From: Periweissella fabalis | GTDB taxonomy: Bacteria > Bacillota > Bacilli > Lactobacillales > Lactobacillaceae | Assembly: GCF_012396505.1 (NCBI RefSeq) | Contig: NZ_JAAXPN010000003.1 | Coordinates: 1 to 64,000, forward strand | DNA length: 64,000 bases | Reading direction: 5' to 3' | Shown here: positions 55,580-64,000 of the stretch, one piece after another | Layout: every line of letters begins with the position of its first letter | Position numbering within the stretch: position 1 is the first letter of the stretch | Position numbers and translations under genes: made by a program | The notes under the pieces: generated by a model | Database searches by the model: none | The model's input: only the letters and a program-made list of their open reading frames with translations | Told to the model about the DNA's origin: nothing

Positions 55580-55900
55580 CTAGAATTGCATATTTTTAAT
55601 ATCATTGTAGGCATCAAGCACTTTATTTCGTACTTGTACCGCGGTTTGAACTGAGAGTTGTGCTTCTGTCATTTGCACCATCGTTTTCCCTAGGTCATTA
55701 TTAGTTCCTGAAATTAAACCAGCTGTCCCTTGCTCCATGGCGTTTACATTATTGTTGAGACCATTAATCGCATTACTAAGTAACTGGCTGAAATTAGCAC
55801 TGTGGGCTGTTGCAAAATCCGAATTTTCTAAACCTGTTTGCTTCGCAAGTAAACCTTGGTAATTTTGTACATTCGATAACATACTATTGATTGAATCCAT
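55580..55900 (-). CDS. fliE: hook-basal-body junction protein FliE
   Basis: The 106-residue helical rod protein has the family C terminus MVQMTEAQLSVQTAVQVRNK (about 75-94) followed by VLDAYNDIKNMQF. It links the MS ring and export gate to the rod. Standard order flgB-flgC-fliE-fliF. Confidence 0.95.
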   Translation of the reverse strand: MDSINSMLSNVQNYQGLLAKQTGLENSDFATAHSANFSQLLSNAINGLNNNVNAMEQGTAGLISGTNNDLGKTMVQMTEAQLSVQTAVQVRNKVLDAYNDIKNMQF

Positions 55901-55917
55901 TTATTTTCTCCTAAATT

Positions 55918-56361
55918 TTAGCCATTCAATGAAATTTGTAACGCCTTTTGTAAAATTGATTTATTCATTTCAGTTGCCGAAACATTCGCTTCATATGAAC
56001 GTTGGGCTTGAATCATCTTAACCATTTCATCGGCCAAATTTACATTAGATTGTGCCACATATCCATTAGCATCCGCATTGGGATTAGTTGGATCGTATGT
56101 ACGTTTAATGTTTTGATTTGCAGTAATTCCTGTCACTTTAACACCATAACTTGGTGAATTAAATGCACTACTAGGATCATTTAAATTTGCTTGACTAGCC
56201 ATTAAATTCTCACTGAATGCCACACTTTTAGCTTTATAAGGCCCACCTTCCGGGGTGGTATTAGTATTAACATTAGCAATATTTGTTGAACTAACATCCA
56301 TCTGTAAACGATTAAGTGCTAAACCACTCGCATTGATATTTAATCCATTAAAAAAACTCAT
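55918..56361 (-). CDS. flgC: proximal rod protein FlgC
   Basis: The 147-residue rod protein has the N-terminal LNRLQMDVSSTNIANVNTNT and C-terminal NVNLADEMVKMIQAQRSYEA motifs (about 111-130) of flagellar axial proteins. It lies 20 bases after flgB. Confidence 0.95.
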   Translation of the reverse strand: MSFFNGLNINASGLALNRLQMDVSSTNIANVNTNTTPEGGPYKAKSVAFSENLMASQANLNDPSSAFNSPSYGVKVTGITANQNIKRTYDPTNPNADANGYVAQSNVNLADEMVKMIQAQRSYEANVSATEMNKSILQKALQISLNG

Positions 56362-56381
56362 CTGAAATCCCCTTAAATAAT

Positions 56382-56750
56382 TTAGTGATTCACAATATAA
56401 CTCATCATTTGGTAGCGACCATTTAATTGACCAACTAACATGTTGTAATAAATACCGTTCTGAGCTTGATCAACCATTTCCGTATCCAAGTCAACATTGT
56501 TTCCGTTGGCACGAACTTGAGTACCTGTTTCTGTAACAACTTGTGGCTGGATATTATTTAAAGCACCAATATGTCGTGGATTATCAGTTACCATTTTAGT
56601 TGGCCCAGTAGCTTGTTGTAATAAATTTTCAAATTCAACCCGTTTTGCCTTATAGTCAGGGGTATTTAAATTAGCAATATTTGACGAAATTGTTTGTGCT
56701 CGCGTATTTGAAACTGATAAGGCCGTCTTCAATAAATTATCGATTTCCAT
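56382..56750 (-). CDS. flgB: proximal rod protein FlgB
   Basis: The 122-residue rod protein has the segment RAQTISSNIANLNTPDYKAK (about 18-37) and NNVDLDTEMVDQAQNGIYYN (about 84-103). It is the first gene of the long leftward operon. GAGGACTCATA precedes the ATG. The operon promoter should lie in the 56751-56945 gap. Confidence 0.95.
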   Translation of the reverse strand: MEIDNLLKTALSVSNTRAQTISSNIANLNTPDYKAKRVEFENLLQQATGPTKMVTDNPRHIGALNNIQPQVVTETGTQVRANGNNVDLDTEMVDQAQNGIYYNMLVGQLNGRYQMMSYIVNH

Positions 56751-56945
56751 TATGAGTCCTCATTTTGTAATATTTTTATATTTATAAACAATAAATTTCT
56801 CTGAAATATATAAAGTTTATTTATTGGTGATTAAACAAAGTATGATTTAACTAAATTTTTTTGTACATATTTTTCAATGTTTTTAACTATAACTTAAAAT
56901 TTATATTATTTCTAGGGGCAAATTTACGATATTAATAAAAATCAT
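56751..56945. other. AT-rich divergent control region between flgB and motA
   Basis: There is no gene here. The leftward early-operon promoter must lie here, but the sequence is so AT-rich that I cannot pick one -35/-10 pair. No sigma-28-type -10 faces flgB, in keeping with a SigA-driven early class. No obvious operator palindrome is seen. Confidence 0.4.
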
Positions 56946-56972
56946 TAAACTTTACAATTTTAATACCGATAC
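56946..56972 (+). promoter_or_regulatory. sigma-28 promoter of motA-motB
   Basis: TAAA (56946-56949)-N15-ACCGATAC (56965-56972), about 40 bases before motA. Confidence 0.82.
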
Positions 56973-57012
56973 TTTATTCAGTATTTAAAAAAATTTTTTG
57001 GAGGTCTAATAA

Positions 57013-57771
57013 ATGCAAATTTCACTAATTTTAGGAATTATTCTGGGTTTTGCGTCAGTAATTGTTGGGATGATTCTAAAAGGTGCTAATATTGCTACGT
57101 TACTCAATCCCGCAGCGGCGACAATCATTTTTGTCGGTATTATTGCTACTTTGCTCAATACTTTTTCAAGTAATGACGTAAAACGTATCCCAGGAATCGT
57201 ACGTATCTTGTTTAAAAAACGCGAGCAAAACATCCCTGATACAATTGCTGAAATCGTTGAGTTATCTAATACTGCTCGTCGAAACGGTTTACTAGCATTA
57301 GAATCAGTTTTAACTGAAGATAATAATCCTTTTTTAGTTCGTGGTTTACAAATGGTTATCGACGGTGTTGCAGCCGATCAAGTCAAAGAAATTTTAGAAA
57401 ATGAAATTGATGCCATTGAAGAACGGCATACTCGTGGTGCTGATATTTTTAAAACAGCAGGTACAACTTCGCCAACCTTAGGAGTTTTAGGAGCTGTTAT
57501 TGGTTTAATTGGAGCTTTAGGTCATCTAAACGATATCAATGCTTTGGGTCATAGTATTTCGGCTGCCTTTGTCGCAACTCTTTATGGAATTTTCTTTGGT
57601 TACGTGCTCTTCATTCCTTTTTCCACGCGCCTTAAACAAGCTTCAAAAGCTGAATTACAAGCACTTGAGGTTATTCTCGAAGGAATTTTGTCAATCCAGG
57701 CTGGCTTACCCGCCAAGACAATCGAAAAGAAACTATATTCAATGATTGACGACGAATACATCGAAGAATAG
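57013..57771 (+). CDS. motA: motor stator protein MotA
   Basis: The 252-residue membrane protein has four helices (about 4-22, 30-50, 150-170 and 182-202). The cytoplasmic loop between helices 2 and 3 carries the charged residues that contact FliG. AGTTSPTLGVLGAVIGLIGA (about 150-169) is the conserved helix 3 motif. With MotB it forms the ion channel that drives rotation. GGAGG precedes the ATG. It is transcribed with motB away from the flagellar operon. Confidence 0.96.
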   Translation: MQISLILGIILGFASVIVGMILKGANIATLLNPAAATIIFVGIIATLLNTFSSNDVKRIPGIVRILFKKREQNIPDTIAEIVELSNTARRNGLLALESVLTEDNNPFLVRGLQMVIDGVAADQVKEILENEIDAIEERHTRGADIFKTAGTTSPTLGVLGAVIGLIGALGHLNDINALGHSISAAFVATLYGIFFGYVLFIPFSTRLKQASKAELQALEVILEGILSIQAGLPAKTIEKKLYSMIDDEYIEE

Positions 57772-57784
57772 GACGGTTAGTATT

Positions 57785-58522
57785 TTGCGAAAAAAAAATA
57801 AGCATGAAGAAGAGCCAAGTGAGGCTTGGCTTCTACCATATTCAGATATGCTGACATTATTACTAGCTTTATTTATTGTTTTATTTGCCGTTTCAAAAGT
57901 TGATACCGCTAAATTACAACAACTTGAAGCTGAATTTGGCAGTATTTTAGCAAGTAATCCTAATTCGAGTTTGATTGCTAAGAGTAAAAATAATGCTCAG
58001 GGACAACCCAATAATGTCATCAAACCAATTAATTCGGTTAACTTTAAACGACAACAAGAGCAACAACTTCTAACTAGAACATTTGAGGAAACAAAAAAAG
58101 ATATTAATAATTCACCACTGCATGACAAAGTTAAGATTACTCTTCAAAGTGATGGTATCCATCTAACTTTAAATAGCGATATTTTATTTGATACTGCTAG
58201 TGCAGCCATCACTAGTGAGATGGCTAAATCGTTAACGCTTTTAGCACCACACATTAAGATGCTAGAAAATAATAAATTTATTATTGCAGGTTATACAGAT
58301 AACTTACCAATTCAAAATAATCCACAATATGCATCTAATTGGGAATTAAGCTCAGCTCGGGCAATTAGTGTTATGAATTATCTAACCAATGCTCACGTTT
58401 TAGCCGCTAATAAAGTCACCATTGAAGCTTTTGCAGAAAATAATCCAGTTGCTACTAATGATACAGCTGCTGGTCGTGCTAAAAATCGTAGAATTGAAAT
58501 AATTATCCAACGCAAATTTTAA
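57785..58522 (+). CDS. motB: motor stator protein MotB
   Basis: The 245-residue protein has a basic start, one membrane helix with the ion-binding Asp in LLPYSDMLTLLLALFIVLFA (16-35, Asp21) and a plug and linker. The C-terminal OmpA-like peptidoglycan-binding domain carries IIAGYTDNLPIQNNPQYASN, NWELSSARAISVM and NRRIEI. The start is TTG 57785, because AGGACGG lies eight bases upstream and homologues start just before RKKKHEEE. A frame start at TTG 57746 would overlap motA by 26 bases. The helix resembles proton-type MotB rather than sodium-type PomB or MotS. Confidence 0.93.
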   Translation: MRKKNKHEEEPSEAWLLPYSDMLTLLLALFIVLFAVSKVDTAKLQQLEAEFGSILASNPNSSLIAKSKNNAQGQPNNVIKPINSVNFKRQQEQQLLTRTFEETKKDINNSPLHDKVKITLQSDGIHLTLNSDILFDTASAAITSEMAKSLTLLAPHIKMLENNKFIIAGYTDNLPIQNNPQYASNWELSSARAISVMNYLTNAHVLAANKVTIEAFAENNPVATNDTAAGRAKNRRIEIIIQRKF

Positions 58523-58577
58523 TAATAACGAAAAAGGACCTCGATTGAATATCGAGGCCCTTTTTCGTTATTATTAT
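58521..58577. terminator. long terminator hairpin after motB
   Basis: A roughly 25-bp nearly perfect stem overlaps the motB stop. CCTCGAT pairs with ATCGAGG and AAAAAGG with CCTTTTT, and TTATTATT and further T residues follow. It can work in both directions. Confidence 0.88.
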
Positions 58578-58868
58578 TTTAAGGCTGTTTGAGGCACTTT
58601 TCGTTGCTCAAGTATAATTTATCATAACTTAGATAAAAAATTCACATATAGCCGTTTTTTTAAGTTTAAATTATGCTATTAATTAAATAATCTAATATCT
58701 AATTTTTTTAGACACAAAAAACCCATTATTTATAGAATTCAGTATATCACTTATTTTTTACTTATACTAGCATATATTTTAAATTTAATAAATTAAATTA
58801 TATGCGCTACTTTTCTTTAGTCAAAGAGAGTTGTACATCAAAACCGTATCTTCTTAAATCTGAAGAGC
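58578..58868. other. gene-free AT-rich spacer
   Basis: I see no coding region, RNA gene or promoter with a downstream partner here. The spacer ends where the structured repeat 58875-58981 begins. Confidence 0.5.
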
Positions 58869-58874
58869 CAAAAC

Positions 58875-58981
58875 GTGCAAATCACCTCAGCTACTTCCGT
58901 CTAAATTAAAAGCGGTCCGATATGCACGCATATCGAAACCGCTTTTCTTTAGTACTCAGCACCTACCGAGGTGATTTGCAC
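58875..58981 (-). repeat. structured intergenic repeat downstream of ndh
   Basis: Read on the minus strand, it has the family frame GAGTGC...GAGTACTAA...TTTAGACGGA...GCACGTTTT, but with different stems. GTGCAAATCACCTC pairs with GAGGTGATTTGCAC without the GA/GA loop, and the inner stem is AAAAGCGGT/ACCGCTTTT with ATATGC/GCATAT on top. It lies 12 bases after the ndh stop and may help end ndh transcription. Confidence 0.85.
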
Positions 58982-58992
58982 TCTTATAATTT

Positions 58993-60207
58993 CTAGTGGT
59001 ACAAGTCAAAACGACCCTTGGCAAGCATTTCTTTAACACCACCAGTTTCCCAAAGAGACTTGTTCATAATGATTTTCTTCAAGGCTGAGGCAACATATCC
59101 CTTAACCTTAGTACCGTTACCAAGCACACCAATAGCATCAGTGTTACCTAATGAACAAACAGTACCTTGACTTACGTACTTGAAGTCTTCACCTTCTTGA
59201 CCGTTCATGTCAGCAATGATGTTCATTGCAGCAACATGACCCATTACTAATGCGATTTGAGCAGTAGTTGGGTATGGGCGGCCACTTTCAGCGTCCATAA
59301 CAGCAGCAACGTCACCAAGGATGTAAACCTTGTCGTTTTCAGGATCTTTAAGTTGTGAAGTAACCATCACACGGTTACGACGAGCTTCGATACCTGAGTT
59401 GGCGATAACATCAGAACCTGAAACCCCAGTAGTCCAGATAATCGTACCGGCTGGGAATTCGATGATTTCTTTAGTTTCCATGTTTTGGGCAACTACCACA
59501 CCATCTTTAACTTCGTTGATTCCACGGCTAGTGTAAACCTTAGCACCACGCTTAGCTAAGCGCTTAACAGCGTAGTCAGCCAAGTCTGATGGGAACATTG
59601 GTAACAATGAAGGTGCCGCATCGATACAAGTAAGTTCAATGTCATCTGGAGTAACACCGGCAATCTTAGCGTACTTAGCTTTGTTTTCAGCCATGGCACC
59701 AAGTAATTCCATACCAGTAAATCCAGCACCAGCAATCAAGACCTTCAAGTTATCTGGTTTCTTTGATGTCCGGTAGTCTTCCAACTTAGCAATAAAGTGC
59801 TTGTAAACAGCTTCTGATGATTCAACATCGTCCATTGGTAAAGCAAATTCAGTTGCACCCTTGATACCGAAAGTTTCTGAACGGAAACCTAAGGCAACAA
59901 TTAAGTAATCAAAAGTCATTGGCTCGTGACCTTCGATTTCAACTGTCTTAGCTTCTTTGTCGATCTTAGTTACAGTTGCTTGAATAAAGTTAGTGATACC
60001 TGGTTTTACAACGTCTGCAATTTGGTAAGTGATTTTATCGGCATTCACACTACCTGCAGCAACTTCATGATAATCGGTTGCTTCGTTGTGGTAGCTGTTA
60101 CGGTCAATTAATGTAATTTCTACATCTTTCGCTTTGCTTTGCAATACTTTCAATGCTAACAATCCGGCGTAACCTGCGCCCAAAATACCGATTTTCGTCT
60201 TGGCCAT
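58993..60207 (-). CDS. ndh: type II NADH dehydrogenase
   Basis: The 404-residue single-subunit flavoenzyme oxidises NADH and reduces membrane quinone without pumping protons. It has an N-terminal FAD fold IGILGAGYAGLLALKVL (6-22), an NAD fold VLIAGAGFTGMELLGAMAEN (about 157-176) and a quinone/FAD region with YILGDVAAV near 296-304 and YPTTAQIALVMGHVAAMNI. The C-terminal membrane-binding helices are short. AGGAG lies before the ATG. It is monocistronic, with a good SigA promoter and a palindrome at the start of the transcript. In lactic acid bacteria NDH-2 can feed a heme-dependent oxidase when heme is supplied. Confidence 0.93.
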   Translation of the reverse strand: MAKTKIGILGAGYAGLLALKVLQSKAKDVEITLIDRNSYHNEATDYHEVAAGSVNADKITYQIADVVKPGITNFIQATVTKIDKEAKTVEIEGHEPMTFDYLIVALGFRSETFGIKGATEFALPMDDVESSEAVYKHFIAKLEDYRTSKKPDNLKVLIAGAGFTGMELLGAMAENKAKYAKIAGVTPDDIELTCIDAAPSLLPMFPSDLADYAVKRLAKRGAKVYTSRGINEVKDGVVVAQNMETKEIIEFPAGTIIWTTGVSGSDVIANSGIEARRNRVMVTSQLKDPENDKVYILGDVAAVMDAESGRPYPTTAQIALVMGHVAAMNIIADMNGQEGEDFKYVSQGTVCSLGNTDAIGVLGNGTKVKGYVASALKKIIMNKSLWETGGVKEMLAKGRFDLYH

Positions 60208-60252
60208 GATTAAATTCTCCTAAGTTTTTTTGATGTCTGTCCAATGTATACT

Positions 60253-60272
60253 GCTAAAATGCACATTTTAGC
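60253..60272. promoter_or_regulatory. palindrome at the start of the ndh transcript, possible operator
   Basis: The 9-bp perfect arms GCTAAAATG/CATTTTAGC have a 2-base centre. The palindrome lies about 12-32 bases downstream of the ndh -10, close to the transcription start. It could be a repressor site or a small hairpin in the leader. It does not match the Rex consensus. Confidence 0.55.
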
Positions 60273-60284
60273 CATATCAAATAT

Positions 60285-60314
60285 AGTATAACTAATTTTG
60301 TGCTTTTTTGGCAA
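60285..60314 (-). promoter_or_regulatory. SigA promoter of ndh
   Basis: On the minus strand, TTGCCA (60314-60309)-N18-TATACT (60290-60285). The leader is about 70 nt. Confidence 0.7.
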
Positions 60315-60347
60315 GATTTTCAAGCTCATAAATTAATTAATTAAGTT

Positions 60348-62270
60348 TTAAATTTTATTGTCACTATTTGTTTTTACAATGCGCCCATTTTGAACATACA
60401 CACTCAAAATTGCAATATCAGCTGGATTTACTCCCGAAATACGTGAAGCCTGGGCCAATGTCTCTGGTTCTATTTTAGCAAGTTTTTGCTTAGCTTCAAT
60501 AGCTAGCCCTTCAATTGCTGAATAATCGATATTAGCAGGAATTTTCTTAGCTTCCATTCGGTGTAGTTTTTCAACCTTTTCCTGGGCTTTAACAATGTAA
60601 CCTTCGTACTTGATTTGAATTTCAACTTCCTCAATTACATAGCGATCTAATGGTGTTTCGCTAGCTGGAATGAAGTCCATTAATTTTTGGTAATTGATTT
60701 CAGGTCGGCGTAGTAATTCAGATGCTAAAATTGAATCTTTCATTGGGTTTGAACCACAACTTACTAAGTACTCATCTAATGGACCATTAGGGTTAATACG
60801 AATACTTTGTAACCGGGCTTTTTCGGCTTCAATGGCCGCCACTTTAGCTTCAAAAGCGGCGTACCGCTCATCATCAATCAAGCCTAATTCATGGCCGACT
60901 TTAGTTAATCGTAAATCCGCATTATCATGACGTAATAATAATCGGTATTCAGCGCGAGAAGTTAAGAGGCGATATGGTTCATTCGTTCCCTTAGTGACTA
61001 AATCATCAATCATTACCCCAATGTAACCTTCTGAACGCTTCATTTCATAGTCAGGTCGACCAAGGGCGCGCAAACCAGCATTAATTCCGGCAATAATTCC
61101 TTGACCAGCAGCTTCTTCATAACCAGAAGTTCCATTCATTTGGCCGGCGGTGTAAAGATTTTTAATAATTTTAGTTTCTAAAGTATGCCGTAATTGGTGT
61201 GGGGCAACAACGTCGTATTCAATAGCGTAACCCGGACGCATTAATTCGGCATTTTCCAAACCAGGCACTGAATGCAACATCTTCAATTGGACTTCTTCAG
61301 GCATTGAAGTTGAGAACCCTTGGACGTACCATTCATCAGTTGTTCGACCTTCTGGTTCAAGGAACAATTGGTGTTGTAACTTATCAGCAAACCGCACAAT
61401 TTTATCTTCAATTGATGGGCAATAACGTGGACCAACCCCTTCAATTACCCCAGTAAACATAGGGGCACGGTGTAGATTTTCGTTAATAATCGCGTGCGTA
61501 TGTTGATTTGTGTAAGTTAACCAGCAAGAAAGTTGTTGTTCCAAGGCCAAGTAGTCTTCATCCTTTGATGTGTAACTAAAGTGGTTAGCTTGGACATCCC
61601 CAGGTTGTTCTTCAGTAACTGAAAAGTCAATCGTTTTACCATTAACCCGTGGTGGTGTACCTGTTTTGAAGCGTTTCAATTCAAAACCAAGATCCAATAA
61701 GTTTTCTGATAACTTAATTGATGGTTGGGAGTTGTTTGGGCCCGATGTGTACATCAATTCCCCAATAATAATCTTCCCACGTGATGAAGTTCCAGCCGTA
61801 AGTACCACTGATTTAGCCTTATAAATGGCCCCGGTATTAGTCCGAACCCCAGTGGCCACGCCATCTTCAACGATAACTTCTTCAACAATTCCTTGGCGAA
61901 GCGTTAAGTTAGGGGTTGTTTCAATTGTGTGTTTCATGCTGATGTGGTATTCATCTTTATCAGATTGGGCCCGCAAAGCACGCACGGCAGGACCTTTACC
62001 TGTGTTAAGCATCCGCATTTGAACGTATGTTTTATCCGTGTTGCGACCCATTTCACCACCAAGGGCGTCAATTTCACGCACCACAATTCCCTTAGCCGGA
62101 CCACCAACAGCCGGATTACATGGCATGAAAGCAACCATTTCAAGTGAGATGGTCATCAATAAAGTTTTATTTCCCATGCGGGCAGCCGCTAAAGCAGCTT
62201 CAGAACCAGCATGCCCAGCTCCAACAACGATTACGTCGTATGCACCAGCTTCATATGGAACTACAGCCAT
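60348..62270 (-). CDS. mnmG: tRNA uridine-5-carboxymethylaminomethyl modification enzyme MnmG
   Basis: The 640-residue FAD protein (GidA) has [20 protein letters not shown] (13-32), [20 protein letters not shown] (about 52-71) and a C-terminal helical domain that binds MnmE and tRNA. With MnmE it builds the cmnm5 group on wobble U34 of tRNAs for Leu, Gln, Lys, Glu and Arg. GGAGAAT precedes the ATG. It follows mnmE by 24 bases in the same direction, the usual near-origin order. Confidence 0.97.
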   Translation of the reverse strand: MAVVPYEAGAYDVIVVGAGHAGSEAALAAARMGNKTLLMTISLEMVAFMPCNPAVGGPAKGIVVREIDALGGEMGRNTDKTYVQMRMLNTGKGPAVRALRAQSDKDEYHISMKHTIETTPNLTLRQGIVEEVIVEDGVATGVRTNTGAIYKAKSVVLTAGTSSRGKIIIGELMYTSGPNNSQPSIKLSENLLDLGFELKRFKTGTPPRVNGKTIDFSVTEEQPGDVQANHFSYTSKDEDYLALEQQLSCWLTYTNQHTHAIINENLHRAPMFTGVIEGVGPRYCPSIEDKIVRFADKLQHQLFLEPEGRTTDEWYVQGFSTSMPEEVQLKMLHSVPGLENAELMRPGYAIEYDVVAPHQLRHTLETKIIKNLYTAGQMNGTSGYEEAAGQGIIAGINAGLRALGRPDYEMKRSEGYIGVMIDDLVTKGTNEPYRLLTSRAEYRLLLRHDNADLRLTKVGHELGLIDDERYAAFEAKVAAIEAEKARLQSIRINPNGPLDEYLVSCGSNPMKDSILASELLRRPEINYQKLMDFIPASETPLDRYVIEEVEIQIKYEGYIVKAQEKVEKLHRMEAKKIPANIDYSAIEGLAIEAKQKLAKIEPETLAQASRISGVNPADIAILSVYVQNGRIVKTNSDNKI

Positions 62271-62294
62271 TTTTAATTCTCCTATTTTTAAAAG

Positions 62295-63701
62295 TTATTT
62301 TCCTAAACAAAATTGACTAAATAATTCTGTTAATAAGTCGTCTTGGACGGAATCCCCAGTAATTTCACCAAGTTTGTCCCAGGCATTGGTCATATCGATT
62401 TGGACAATATCAACCGACATCCCCATTGCAATCCCATCAATGACAGCTTGCAATGATTTAGCCGCTTGCGCTAATAACCCGATATGGCGGGCATTAGTAA
62501 CCATCACTGTAGTTTGGTTATTTTCAATTCCTTCATCAAAGAACAAGTGAGCAATTTTTTCTTCTAATTTGTCCATGTTGTCATTACGTAAAACTGATAC
62601 AGCAATCATTTCATCAGCGGCAACTAAACTAGCTAACTCCGCTTGGTTAATATTTTGTTCAAGGTCGGTTTTATTTAAAATAACAATCCGTTTTTTATCG
62701 TTAGTAATTTCAATTAATTGGCGATCTTCATCAGTTAATGGTTGATTAGTATTTAACACTAACATTACCAAATCAGCTTTCGTAATCGCGGCCCGTGAAC
62801 GTTCAACCCCGATTTTTTCAACCACGTCTTCGGTATCGCGAATCCCAGCAGTATCAATTAATTTCAACGGCACGCCACGCACATTGACATACTCTTCAAT
62901 CACATCCCGCGTGGTCCCAGCAATATCAGTGACAATTGCTTTATCTTCATGTAATAAGTGGTTCAAAACTGAACTTTTACCAACATTAGGCCGACCGATA
63001 ATCGCCGTTGCAAGCCCTTCACGTAAAACTTTACCTTGTTTAGCCGTCCGTAATAATTGTTCAACGTAGGCCTTAACATTTTCAGCCTGTTCTAACAATA
63101 ACTTGGTTGTCATCTCTTCAACCGCATCATATTCAGGATAGTCGATATTAACTTCCACGACCGCTAAAGTATCAACTATGTCTTTACGAATTTTACGAAT
63201 TAACGTTGATAAATTACCATCGAGTTGATTTAAGGCTACTTGCATTGAGCGATCCGTTTTAGCCCGAATTAAATCCATCACGGCTTCGGCTTGTGATAAA
63301 TCAATCCGACCACTTAAAAAGGCCCGCTTCGTAAATTCGCCCGGTTCGGCAATTCGGGCCCCATTAGCAAGTAATAATTGCAAGATTTTGTTAGTTGCCA
63401 CAATTCCACCGTGCGCGTTAATTTCGATAACATCTTCTCGCGTAAAGGTTTTAGGCGCCAACATTACGGACACCATCACTTCATCAATTTCTTGATTATC
63501 GTGATCAGGGTCAATAATGTGACCGTAGTTAATCGTGTGACTGGCAACTTTGGTTAAGTTTTTACCTTTAAAGACGCGGTTGGCAATCACAACGGCCTCT
63601 TCTCCACTCAAACGAATAATTGAAATTGCCCCTTCACCAGGTGGCGTACTAATTGCGGCAATCGTGTCAAATTCTGTTAATGCATCTCCTGCGTTAGCCA
63701 T
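62295..63701 (-). CDS. mnmE: tRNA modification GTPase MnmE
   Basis: The 468-residue protein has an N-terminal folate-binding domain ([20 protein letters not shown], 13-32) and a central G domain with G1 GRPNVGKSS (236-244), [12 protein letters not shown] and NKTDL. The C terminus ends FCLGK with the conserved cysteine. The start is ATG 63701 with AAAGGAAA upstream. A longer frame from 63749 runs through a terminator hairpin and is rejected. It works with MnmG. Confidence 0.97.
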   Translation of the reverse strand: MANAGDALTEFDTIAAISTPPGEGAISIIRLSGEEAVVIANRVFKGKNLTKVASHTINYGHIIDPDHDNQEIDEVMVSVMLAPKTFTREDVIEINAHGGIVATNKILQLLLANGARIAEPGEFTKRAFLSGRIDLSQAEAVMDLIRAKTDRSMQVALNQLDGNLSTLIRKIRKDIVDTLAVVEVNIDYPEYDAVEEMTTKLLLEQAENVKAYVEQLLRTAKQGKVLREGLATAIIGRPNVGKSSVLNHLLHEDKAIVTDIAGTTRDVIEEYVNVRGVPLKLIDTAGIRDTEDVVEKIGVERSRAAITKADLVMLVLNTNQPLTDEDRQLIEITNDKKRIVILNKTDLEQNINQAELASLVAADEMIAVSVLRNDNMDKLEEKIAHLFFDEGIENNQTTVMVTNARHIGLLAQAAKSLQAVIDGIAMGMSVDIVQIDMTNAWDKLGEITGDSVQDDLLTELFSQFCLGK

Positions 63702-63722
63702 GATATTTCCTTTCTGGGTACT

Positions 63723-63768
63723 AAAAAAGTGCCTACACCACCCCATCATTTGGGTGGCGAAGCACTTT
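63723..63768 (-). terminator. terminator upstream of mnmE, for the preceding leftward gene
   Basis: AAAGTGC pairs with GCACTTT and CCACCC with GGGTGG, and T6 follows on the minus strand. It ends transcription entering from beyond the window, so mnmE needs a promoter very close to its start or depends on read-through. Confidence 0.75.
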
Positions 63769-63788
63769 CACTACTTCGGTGATATAGA

Positions 63789-63897
63789 GTGCGACAACCT
63801 ACGGGAAAAGTCGAGTCCTAACGCGACAACCCGCCTAATGCGGTCTAGGCATTAAAGGGCTTGTGAGTTAGACGGAGACTTTTGTAGGTTGGAGCAC
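63789..63897 (+). repeat. structured intergenic repeat upstream of mnmE
   Basis: GTGC-GA-CAACCTAC pairs with GTAGGTTG-GA-GCAC, then AAAAGTC with GACTTTT. Inside are CTAACG/GTTAG, ACAACCC/GGGCTTGT and a TAATGC-GGTCTA-GGCATTA top hairpin. The plan is the same as at 8753, with almost wholly different stem bases. Confidence 0.88.
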
Positions 63898-63906
63898 ATT
63901 TTAAGA

Positions 63907-64000
63907 GTGCGACAAGGGCCGGTTAAGATCCGTAGCATACTAGGCAGAACCGTTGACTCGGTTTATGAGTCAGTCGGTTGTGACGTATATGTTTAGGAAC
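63907..64000 (+). repeat. second structured repeat, cut by the window end
   Basis: It begins GAGTGC-GA-CAAGGGCC, ten bases after the previous unit's GCAC. It contains a GACTCGGTTTATGAGTC hairpin. The closing arm lies beyond the window. Confidence 0.7.

Noticed and set aside
57746-57784. motB starting at TTG 57746
   Set aside because: It overlaps motA by 26 bases and lacks a Shine-Dalgarno; TTG 57785 has AGGACGG at correct spacing and matches MotB starts.
63702-63749. mnmE starting at 63749
   Set aside because: The added 16 codons pass through a terminator hairpin; ATG 63701 has its own ribosome binding site and the conserved N terminus.

Overview
The window is AT-rich Gram-positive DNA and looks like a motile member of the Lactobacillaceae. 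The Weissella/Periweissella group is my best guess, from protein style, the outer-membrane-free flagellar gene set (no flgH, flgI or flgA) and a type II NADH dehydrogenase next to mnmG-mnmE. Genus is inference only.

Layout. 1-4729: a 50-residue basic protein with a clear SigA promoter, a quinone-reductase/unknown-protein pair, nnrE and a large FAD/NAD(P)-binding protein. 4893-9839: an orphan chemoreceptor, an alpha/beta hydrolase, a glutamate-cysteine-ligase-like protein, a threefold 120-bp tandem repeat and a DUF4097-like membrane protein. 9979-15940: a probable heme-capture island. A NEAT-domain surface protein, membrane-anchored binding protein, permease and ATPase form one operon, divergent from an 885-residue protein with leucine-rich repeats and two NEAT domains.

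15994-58522 is one flagellum and chemotaxis locus. Late genes come first (fliS, fliT, fliD, two flagellins, flgL, flgK, flgN, flgM, a small unknown gene and two sensory chemoreceptors), almost all behind promoters of the sigma-28 type (TAAA-N13-16-NCCGATAN). A roughly 27-kb leftward cluster then runs, in transcription order, flgB-flgC-fliE-fliF-fliG-fliH-fliI-fliJ-fliK-flgD-flgE-flbD-fliL-fliO-fliP-fliQ-fliR-flhB-flhA-fliA-flgF-flgG, then a chemoreceptor-cheW-cheD-cheB-cheR-cheA-cheC-cheY-cheW-fliM-fliY block. Divergent motA-motB closes the locus. Early genes build the basal body, hook and export gate and make sigma-28 (FliA). FlgM holds FliA until the hook is complete; the sigma-28 genes then supply filament, cap, motor and receptors. 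flhF, flhG, fliW and csrA are not here. fliH is split by a one-base shift in an A7 run.

58875-64000: ndh, mnmG and mnmE.

Beyond the genes, the main signal is a family of roughly 110-nt structured intergenic repeats (8753-9119, 20910-21341, 58875-58981, 63789-64000). Their stem sequences differ while pairing is kept, which points to selection on the fold. The other notable points are the frameshifted fliH, the NEAT/LRR heme island and the mapped sigma-28 regulon.
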